Below, piece after piece: positions 1 to 5,084 of a stretch of 5,084 nucleotides of DNA; positions within the stretch are counted from its first letter, which is position 1; each line of letters opens with the position of its first letter. The DNA lies in contig DLYT01000061.1 in the NCBI GenBank assembly GCA_003447595.1, forward strand, positions 35,559 to 40,642. Direction: 5' to 3'. Position numbers and translations under genes: made by a program. Below the pieces are notes generated by a model. It was not told where the DNA came from. It made no database searches and saw only the letters and a program-made list of their open reading frames with translations. This DNA is from Porphyromonadaceae bacterium (lineage in GTDB: Bacteria > Bacteroidota > Bacteroidia > Bacteroidales > CAMTPD01).

Positions 1-280
1 ACAATAACTGCTATAGAACACACAAGGCAAAAACACAAGATATAAGCCTAAAAAACAAATAAATAAACCTACAAAAGCTCTAGGCAAAGCAGAAATACAC
101 TGTTAGATATTAATTGAACAATTGACAATAATATTACATTATCACTACCTAAACCACAGTTGCTTTACAATATATTCACGCAAAACCGATCATAAACTAA
201 ATTGACATCCACCAAAAACTTAAATTAAACACTCATTAGCGATTTATTTTACATCTTTTCAAACAACACAAACCCTTCCC
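1..280. other. AT-rich non-coding region at the left edge
   Basis: I see no supportable gene here on either strand. The stretch is strongly AT-rich with A-rich runs on the plus strand, unlike the mixed composition of the coding DNA that follows. It lies beyond the terminator of the receptor gene, so it is either the rest of an intergenic spacer or the upstream region of a gene off the left edge. I looked for the Bacteroidota -7 promoter motif (TAnnTTTG) on both strands and found no convincing match. The only small symmetry noted is a 5-bp dyad, AATTG-AA-CAATT, at 112-123, which is too short to interpret in such AT-rich DNA. Confidence 0.6.
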
Positions 281-319
281 AAATAAAAAAACGGATCGAT
301 GGCAGCATCGATCCGTTTT
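281..319 (-). terminator. Rho-independent terminator of the outer-membrane receptor gene
   Basis: A perfect 14-bp inverted repeat pairs 288-301 with 306-319 around a 4-nt loop (302-305). Its core is CGGATCGATG / CATCGATCCG. Read on the minus strand, the stem is followed by a T-rich tract (complement of 281-290, six T, then A, then three T), as expected for an intrinsic terminator. It starts about 30 nt after the stop codon of the receptor gene. The plus-strand side has only a short T run at the stem end (316-319), so it could also act weakly on transcription from the left, but no plus-strand gene is visible. Confidence 0.9.
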
Positions 320-348
320 AATGAAATATAAATTTAGACTATCAATTA

Positions 349-3126
349 TTAATGCCTATGACCTCGCATCATCGATCGCATTTGATCGCGTCCGCTAGGC
401 GCAGTAGCCCCACCTTTGAATATACTGAAACGATAGATGAAATAGACCATAAAATAACTACTCAACGTATTGTATTCGGTATCTTGAATCGATTCGGCCG
501 TTACGGAGCGAACAATGTTGCTACGTTGCTTCAAGATGTCGTAGATCTTGAAACGCACGGTTCCGTTCTTTTGCTTAAAAAGGTCTTTAGAGGCCGATGC
601 GTTCCACAACCACTCTTTTTGTTTAAACCCGTCGGCATAGCCCGAGTTCGTTGCATAGTTGATATCACTTTCGATACGAATATCCCATGGCAGATAAATG
701 GTTGTTTCAGCCGATCCGTTGTAGTTGAACGTGCGACGGTCGTTGTTTTCCTGAAACGAGTTGATTACACTCGAATAAGCCACCGACCCTGCCAATCCGA
801 AATCGAAGTATTTTGAGCGGAAGTTGATCCCCGCACGCTCCGAAAGCGAAAGGTTTTTCGTTGTGTTTTCGTCGGCATTCACATATCCTTTCATATTTGA
901 ATAGCGGAAAAACGTATGCGAGTTGACAGTAAACTTCTGGTTACGCAACGGCATATTAAAAATACCGCGTGCGTTTGCGCCCCAGTTTCCGTTTACATTC
1001 TTATAGGTTGTAAGACGCTTACCCGTTTCGTTGTTGTAGGTTGCATAACTCACGATATCATTCACCGTATAGTCTGCACTGGCAAACAACATAAAAGCCG
1101 TTTGTTTTTCGGGCAAGAACTTTTGAAAACGCACATTCAGCGTATTTACATACTTCGGATTCAAGTCGGGATTACCTACAGTCGTATTCAACGGATTCGA
1201 TATATCTTCGATCGGATTCAACTGTGTAAGAGACGGCTCTTGTACACGACCTACATAGTCGACACGCAAGTTGGTTCGTTTATCAAAACGGTAATTGAAC
1301 TGCGCAATCGGTGAAACATTTGTCACGCTACGCGATAACTCGGTAAGCGTACTATCGCCTACAAAGTTCCGACTCTTCGTATACGAAGGATCCACGTTGA
1401 TACCAACCGTATAATCAAACTTCTCACGCACCGATTTAAAACTAAAACGGATACGTTGATTGATAAAGTCATTCGCATAACTCTTACTATAAGCCGTGTC
1501 AAGCACATTATAGATACCGTCGGCATCTTTCGAATACGTACTACGTATCGACTCTTGATGACGTTGCGAGTATGAATACGTCAATTGAAGAAAATTATTA
1601 CGTCCTATCGGTTCCACAAACGAGGCGTATGCTCTGTAATTGTAGCTTTTGTTATCGTAACGAAACTCTTGATCGATCGTTGATACGCTATCTGCAAGTA
1701 AGAAGTCTGTTTCGGATAGGTTGGTTCCTCTGTTATAAGAATCCTCAAGTCCCCCACTCAACGAGAAACTCAACACGCGCCCCTTACTATTTAGCTTGCG
1801 ACTAAAATCAAGAAGAGCATTTACACCGGTCGACTCTCCTCGAGAGTAATAATTAGAATTACCAATATTCACCGTATCCTTAAGTCCGCTCAACGTTTCG
1901 AAATATCCCGTTTCCTCCTGCACGTTCTTGCTATACGTAAAAGCCGGAGTAAAGATGATGCTAGTCATTGTATCAGGCTTCCACTCCATACGCAAGTCGA
2001 GTCCGAAGTTGTCCGTTTTATTGTAATTATTATTGATCTCGTTATAATACGAAGTACTATCCTTGAGGAAGTTTTGCACATTACTTTTACTCTTCGCCTT
2101 GTTGTCTGTTTCGCCATAACGCGTATTACCGCCCAAAGAAAATTTCGGATTCAACTCTTTGTTAAAGTTCAAACCGGCATTGCCCGAACTGGTAATCCCG
2201 TTGCCTCCGCCAAAGCGCATGCGTCGGCCACCGCCACCCATACCTTGGAACATTGAAGAAGCATTGTCGGAGAATCCCATATTGTTGGTATTGTTGATAC
2301 CTCCGATAAAACTCAGCTGATCGCTTTCGACAAAACGGTTCAACATCGCATGCCCTTCGTAACGATCTTCGCTACCGTAGCCGGCAAAGGCATTACCAAA
2401 CCAGCCTTTCTTCATACCCGGCTTCACGGTCAGGTTAATTACGGTCTGTTCTTCACCGTCGTCAAACCCGGTCATCATAGCCATGTCTGATTTCTTATCC
2501 AGTACTTGCACTTTATCCACAATCTTGGCCGGAAGATTCTTAGAAGCTACTTTCGGGTCGTCAGAAAAGAACTCCTTCCCGTCGACAAGCATTTTCTTTA
2601 CTTCCTTTCCGTTTACAGTGATTTTGCCGTCTTTGTCGATCTCGACGCCCGGCATTTTCTTCAGCATTTCTTCAAGCGCAGACCCTTCGGCCACTTTAAA
2701 TGATTCGGCGTTGTACTCTACCGTATCGTTGCGCACCACTACTTCGGCCGCTTTTCCTACCACAACGGCTTCGGAAAGCAGGATACCTTCGTCAGACATT
2801 TCTATCTTACCTACGTTCACCGTTGCATTCTTACCGGTCACAAGTAAGTTCTTATCTACCGTTGTATAACCAATATAACTAACCTGTACAATATAAGATC
2901 CCGGCTTCACAGTCTTAATAGAGAAAAATCCGTTCTTGCCCGAAGCTGCACCTTTTACATAGGCACTATCTTTGGCATTCAGTAGTCGTACATTGGCCTG
3001 CTCTACAGGTTCATTTAATTCTTTATCAATAACAGTACCGGTTATTTCTACGCTTTTGTTTTGCGCCATAGCCGTTACCGACACCAATAAGAGGATAAAC
3101 ATGAGATGTTTCTTAAATCGATTCAT
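349..3126 (-). CDS. TonB-dependent-receptor-like outer-membrane beta-barrel protein with N-terminal carboxypeptidase-D-like domain
   Basis: This is a complete 925-residue protein predicted to sit in the outer membrane. Residues 1-21 form a signal peptide: basic MNRFKK, a hydrophobic core, and a likely cut after AMA. Residues about 26-110 match the carboxypeptidase-D regulatory-like fold (ITGTVID, NGFFSI, PGSYIVQVSYIGY). The segment EAVVVG at about 119-124 resembles the TonB-box region of Bacteroidota receptors. Residues about 125-235 look like a plug domain (LEEMLKKMPGVEI, VNGKEVKKMLVDGKEFF). The rest is rich in alternating aromatic and polar strands typical of a beta-barrel. A Gly/Met/Arg-rich segment lies at about 292-310. 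The last strand (VYFIYRFSIF) is followed by a basic tail of about 20 residues ending RGHRH. I chose ATG at 3126 because it precedes the signal peptide directly; upstream is AT-rich without Shine-Dalgarno, usual for this phylum. The family (Pfam outer-membrane protein beta-barrel type) is related to but distinct from SusC, and no SusD neighbour is seen. The ligand is unknown. Confidence 0.9.
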   Translation of the reverse strand: MNRFKKHLMFILLLVSVTAMAQNKSVEITGTVIDKELNEPVEQANVRLLNAKDSAYVKGAASGKNGFFSIKTVKPGSYIVQVSYIGYTTVDKNLLVTGKNATVNVGKIEMSDEGILLSEAVVVGKAAEVVVRNDTVEYNAESFKVAEGSALEEMLKKMPGVEIDKDGKITVNGKEVKKMLVDGKEFFSDDPKVASKNLPAKIVDKVQVLDKKSDMAMMTGFDDGEEQTVINLTVKPGMKKGWFGNAFAGYGSEDRYEGHAMLNRFVESDQLSFIGGINNTNNMGFSDNASSMFQGMGGGGRRMRFGGGNGITSSGNAGLNFNKELNPKFSLGGNTRYGETDNKAKSKSNVQNFLKDSTSYYNEINNNYNKTDNFGLDLRMEWKPDTMTSIIFTPAFTYSKNVQEETGYFETLSGLKDTVNIGNSNYYSRGESTGVNALLDFSRKLNSKGRVLSFSLSGGLEDSYNRGTNLSETDFLLADSVSTIDQEFRYDNKSYNYRAYASFVEPIGRNNFLQLTYSYSQRHQESIRSTYSKDADGIYNVLDTAYSKSYANDFINQRIRFSFKSVREKFDYTVGINVDPSYTKSRNFVGDSTLTELSRSVTNVSPIAQFNYRFDKRTNLRVDYVGRVQEPSLTQLNPIEDISNPLNTTVGNPDLNPKYVNTLNVRFQKFLPEKQTAFMLFASADYTVNDIVSYATYNNETGKRLTTYKNVNGNWGANARGIFNMPLRNQKFTVNSHTFFRYSNMKGYVNADENTTKNLSLSERAGINFRSKYFDFGLAGSVAYSSVINSFQENNDRRTFNYNGSAETTIYLPWDIRIESDINYATNSGYADGFKQKEWLWNASASKDLFKQKNGTVRFKIYDILKQRSNIVRSVTAESIQDTEYNTLSSYFMVYFIYRFSIFKGGATAPSGRDQMRSMMRGHRH

Positions 3127-3254
3127 GGTTTAATCTTTCAATTAAGTTTATGAGATAGACTATGTCTACGTTCGGATGTTTAATGAGCTACCCATATTAT
3201 TAACATTGTTTAAAAAACAAGTCCAAATAAAGTACGAGTAGTCTCTGTAACATT
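3127..3254 (-). promoter_or_regulatory. Leader and probable promoter region of the receptor gene
   Basis: Because a terminator closes the upstream gene, the receptor needs its own promoter between 3127 and about 3440. The best match I find to the Bacteroidota -7 element TAnnTTTG is TTTATTTG on the minus strand (3224-3231), which fits five of six fixed positions but has no good TTG about 20 nt upstream. It would give a leader of roughly 90 nt. Small symmetries in the leader are TTGTTT-AAA-AAACAA (3206-3220) and TAGAC-TAT-GTCTA (3156-3168); both are short and may be chance. There is no purine-rich Shine-Dalgarno directly before the ATG, only an AT-rich stretch containing GAAAG. The promoter location is an inference and weakly supported. 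Confidence 0.3.
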
Positions 3255-3255
3255 C

Positions 3256-3283
3256 GAATCGTCAGATGCCGACCTGACGATTC
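3256..3283. repeat. Palindromic repeat unit A of a 44-bp-period array
   Basis: A perfect 10-bp inverted repeat, GAATCGTCAG (3256-3265) with CTGACGATTC (3274-3283), surrounds an 8-nt centre ATGCCGAC. It has no T tract on either side, so it does not look like an intrinsic terminator. The whole 28-bp unit is also an inverted copy of unit B (3300-3327), identical at 26 of 28 positions. A and B can therefore form either two separate hairpins or one long one, 3255-3283 with 3300-3328. Function is unknown; a protein-binding array or a REP/BIME-like intergenic element are possibilities. Confidence 0.85.
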
Positions 3284-3299
3284 ATTCTTCACTATAACA

Positions 3300-3327
3300 G
3301 AATCGTCAGGTCGCCATCTGACGATTT
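3300..3327. repeat. Palindromic repeat unit B of a 44-bp-period array
   Basis: A 9-bp inverted repeat, AATCGTCAG (3301-3309) with CTGACGATT (3318-3326), surrounds an 8-nt centre GTCGCCAT. Read in reverse complement it differs from unit A only at one central base and one end base. The centre of B is complementary to that of A at seven of eight positions, so in single-stranded form the loops could also pair with each other. The 16-nt linkers after A and after B share TTCTTC at the same offset (3285-3290 and 3329-3334), which supports tandem origin of the two 44-bp units. No T tract follows it on either strand. Confidence 0.85.
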
Positions 3328-3339
3328 GTTCTTCGTTTA

Positions 3340-3375
3340 GTTTAAATCGTTTGATGGGCATCAAACGATTTAAAC
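3340..3375. repeat. Palindromic repeat unit C, perfect 17-bp inverted repeat
   Basis: GTTTAAATCGTTTGATG (3340-3356) is the exact reverse complement of CATCAAACGATTTAAAC (3359-3375), with only GG between them. Each arm holds the half-site AATCGTTTGATG, which matches AATCGTCAGATG in the outer arms of A and B at 10 of 12 positions. The two differences are mirrored in the other arm, so pairing is kept. Its centre lies exactly 44 bp from that of B, as B does from A. No T tract follows on either strand, so I do not call it a terminator. It lies upstream of the likely receptor promoter and downstream of the hexosaminidase terminator, so it may not be transcribed. Confidence 0.85.
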
Positions 3376-3440
3376 ATTATAAAAAGCATGTTTAATTTCG
3401 ACATTTACAAATAAGGGAGATCATAGCGATTGAGTTTGGC

Positions 3441-3477
3441 GAAAAAAGAAGGAGTCTTCTATGACAGAAGACTCCTT
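3441..3477 (-). terminator. Rho-independent terminator of the hexosaminidase gene
   Basis: A perfect 12-bp stem, AAGGAGTCTTCT (3449-3460) with AGAAGACTCCTT (3466-3477), encloses the 5-nt loop ATGAC. On the minus strand the stem is followed by C and then six T (complement of 3442-3447). It lies about 20 nt after the stop codon of the hexosaminidase gene. It separates that gene from the receptor gene, which is the main evidence that the two are not co-transcribed. Confidence 0.93.
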
Positions 3478-3497
3478 TCCTATATATCATAAATAGA

Positions 3498-5084
3498 TTA
3501 GTAGATCTCTACTTCGTCTACAAACAAATACGATGGTCTCTTTTGAGAACCGTCGGGCTCCGGCAAGAACTTCGAACGTTCTACCACCACTTTAGCAAAG
3601 CGAGCTTTTTGTTCGTCAAACTTTACTTCCAGGTGTTTCAATCCGTTCTTCATCATCCCCTCTAGCGTAGGAATGTTGTTTAGTTCGCCTGCAAGCGCAA
3701 ACTCTTTACCATCGTTTGAGGTATACACCTTTACAGCATTCGGAATCATGATCCAAGAGTTGATCTCTTGAAGCGCGCCCACTTTTGCTGTGTTGAATGC
3801 AGTCTCTGTACCGAAATCAATCAAGGCAACTACGTCGTCTTGCTGTGTTCCGATCCATTTCCCATCGTTGAATGCTTCTTTTCCTTTGATACCGTCGGTC
3901 AAGGTTTCGATCCCTTTTGCGTGGTAACCTGTAGAGGTTTTACTTTGCAACTCTGCAGCTTGGAAAGCAGCTTTGCTTACAAAGAAATCTTGACGATACA
4001 CGCGACCTGCCGGTTGTCCGTCAACAAAGCAAAGTGCTCTTACTTGTTCGTTGCCCGAAACTGAGATCGGTGCAGTGTAAAGCGTAGAGGTTGCTATTGG
4101 CTCGCTTCCGTCTGTTGTGTAACGGATATCACCTTTGGTTACAGAAGACAATGTTAGTGTCAATGTTTTTGCTCCTTCGGTAGGAACTGCTTCTCCACGT
4201 ACAGAGAAAATATGATCTGCATAGTTGTAACCAAGGTTCTTGTAACGTTCTACCATCGGTGTTACGCGCGTTACAAATTCACTATACTTCTTCAATTCCG
4301 GTTTTGTCCATGCAACTTCGGCCAATGCAGCAATACGAGGCAACGCCATGTACTGTACTTGAGAGAAAGTAGGCATGTATTCGGTCCAGATGTTTCCTTG
4401 AACGCCTCGGATTAGCTTCGCTTCGTCGGCTGTAAGTTCGGTAGGAACAGGCTCATAGCTATAAACCTTTTCAACGTCGGTAAACCCGCCGATTGCGATT
4501 GGCTCTGCTGCACGATCCATCGACTGATAGAAGTCTAGGTAAACGTGTGAGTTTGGCGACATGATTACTTCATTACCATGACGTGCCGCTTCAATACCGC
4601 CGTGCACACCTTGCCATGACATTACCGTAGCCGTTTTAGCTAGTCCGCCTTCTAGGATCTCATCCCATCCGATCATCTTCTTGCCGTTTGCATTGATAAA
4701 TGCCTCCATGCGTTTGATCACGTAGCTTTGTAGTTCGTACTCGTCTTTAAGCTTGTTGTCGCGAATACGTTTCTGACATTTCGGACACTTCTTCCAAGCA
4801 TCTTTCGGACACTCATCGCCGCCGATGTGAATGTACTCAGAAGGAAACAAGGCGAACACTTCGGTAAGCACGTCTTGAAGGAACTCAAATGTGCGTTCGC
4901 TGCCTGCGCAATATACTTCGGTAGCTACGCCCCACTCTTTACGTACCTCGTAAGGACCACCCGTACAACCTAACCATGGATAGGAAGCTAACGCCGCAAC
5001 ACCGTGACCGGGCATTTCAATTTCCGGAATGATGGTTACGAAACGATCCTGTGCATACTTAACAATGTCTTTAACTTCTTCTTG
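3498..5084 (-). CDS. Family-20 beta-N-acetylhexosaminidase, N-terminus beyond the window
   Basis: Glycoside hydrolase family 20 enzymes release terminal GlcNAc or GalNAc by a substrate-assisted mechanism in which an adjacent Asp-Glu pair acts. The reading frame stays open through ATG 5015 to the right edge and begins QEEVKDIVKYAQ, so 528 residues are visible and the real start lies outside. In visible numbering: PEIEMPGHG at 20-28, HIGGDE at 86-91 with the catalytic pair Asp90-Glu91, GWDE at 139-142, SWQG at 156-159, IWTEY at 232-236 and LAEVAW at 254-259. All are typical of the family's barrel. A chitobiase/hexosaminidase C-terminal, Ig-like domain covers about 281-350 (IRYTTDGSEP). A discoidin-like (F5/8 type C) domain fills about 354-528 and ends in VDEVEIY. 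Family members with this layout run to roughly 650-780 residues, so the signal peptide, the GH20b domain and the first barrel strands are probably missing. No frameshift is seen. It is probably periplasmic or surface-exposed, acting on host or dietary glycans; this is an inference, as is GlcNAc preference. Confidence 0.95.
   Translation of the reverse strand, partial: QEEVKDIVKYAQDRFVTIIPEIEMPGHGVAALASYPWLGCTGGPYEVRKEWGVATEVYCAGSERTFEFLQDVLTEVFALFPSEYIHIGGDECPKDAWKKCPKCQKRIRDNKLKDEYELQSYVIKRMEAFINANGKKMIGWDEILEGGLAKTATVMSWQGVHGGIEAARHGNEVIMSPNSHVYLDFYQSMDRAAEPIAIGGFTDVEKVYSYEPVPTELTADEAKLIRGVQGNIWTEYMPTFSQVQYMALPRIAALAEVAWTKPELKKYSEFVTRVTPMVERYKNLGYNYADHIFSVRGEAVPTEGAKTLTLTLSSVTKGDIRYTTDGSEPIATSTLYTAPISVSGNEQVRALCFVDGQPAGRVYRQDFFVSKAAFQAAELQSKTSTGYHAKGIETLTDGIKGKEAFNDGKWIGTQQDDVVALIDFGTETAFNTAKVGALQEINSWIMIPNAVKVYTSNDGKEFALAGELNNIPTLEGMMKNGLKHLEVKFDEQKARFAKVVVERSKFLPEPDGSQKRPSYLFVDEVEIY

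Noticed and set aside
352..816. Plus-strand open frame of 154 codons overlapping the 3' end of the receptor gene
   Set aside because: It is antisense to a well-supported coding region, its translation lacks recognisable domains, and it looks like a chance frame opposite the receptor codons.
916..2882. Several plus-strand open frames of 60-132 codons opposite the receptor gene
   Set aside because: They overlap each other and the receptor coding sequence, have no recognisable protein features, and are best explained as shadows of the real gene.
349..3126. SusC component of a glycan-uptake locus
   Set aside because: The protein has the carboxypeptidase-D-like and plug domains but resembles the separate outer-membrane beta-barrel family, and no SusD follows; a terminator comes directly after the stop codon.
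3256..3375. CRISPR array
   Set aside because: There are only three units, the repeats are palindromic almost throughout and differ from one another, the intervening segments are only 16 nt and partly conserved, and no cas gene is visible.
3256..3375. Stacked intrinsic terminators
   Set aside because: None of the three palindromes is followed by a T tract on either strand, while the real terminator of the upstream gene is already present at 3441-3477.
3768..4415. Plus-strand open frames opposite the hexosaminidase gene
   Set aside because: Antisense to conserved family-20 and C-terminal domain coding sequence, with no domain or start-site support.
5013..5015. ATG at 5015 as the start of the hexosaminidase
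   Set aside because: It lies inside the conserved PEIEMPGHG motif and the frame continues upstream to the window edge, so it is an internal methionine.

Overview
This window looks like chromosomal DNA from a member of the Bacteroidota, most likely the order Bacteroidales. The evidence is a TonB-receptor-like outer-membrane protein with an N-terminal carboxypeptidase-D-like domain, a family-20 glycoside hydrolase of the type common in gut Bacteroidales, AT-rich intergenic DNA, and no Shine-Dalgarno sequence at the one visible start codon. The genus cannot be fixed from the sequence alone.

Both genes lie on the minus strand. Reading in the direction of transcription (right to left): positions 5084-3498 hold the C-terminal 528 residues of a beta-N-acetylhexosaminidase whose N-terminus lies beyond the right edge. 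A strong intrinsic terminator follows at 3441-3477. A 371-bp intergenic region (3127-3497) then carries three related palindromes (3256-3283, 3300-3327, 3340-3375) whose centres are exactly 44 bp apart. A complete 925-residue outer-membrane beta-barrel receptor occupies 3126-349 and ends at a second intrinsic terminator (281-319). Positions 1-280 are AT-rich non-coding DNA with no gene that I can support.

The terminator between the genes makes the receptor its own transcription unit rather than a partner in an operon with the hexosaminidase. No SusD-like lipoprotein, sigma/anti-sigma pair or other glycan-use gene is visible, so the window gives no evidence for a classical polysaccharide-utilization locus. 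The hexosaminidase probably removes terminal GlcNAc or GalNAc from glycans. The receptor's ligand is unknown.

The most unusual structure is the palindrome cluster. It contains six copies of an AATCGT-type half-site in alternating orientation. Two units are near-perfect inverted copies of each other, and the third has changed both arms together so that pairing is kept. It is not explained by either gene or by the terminators.
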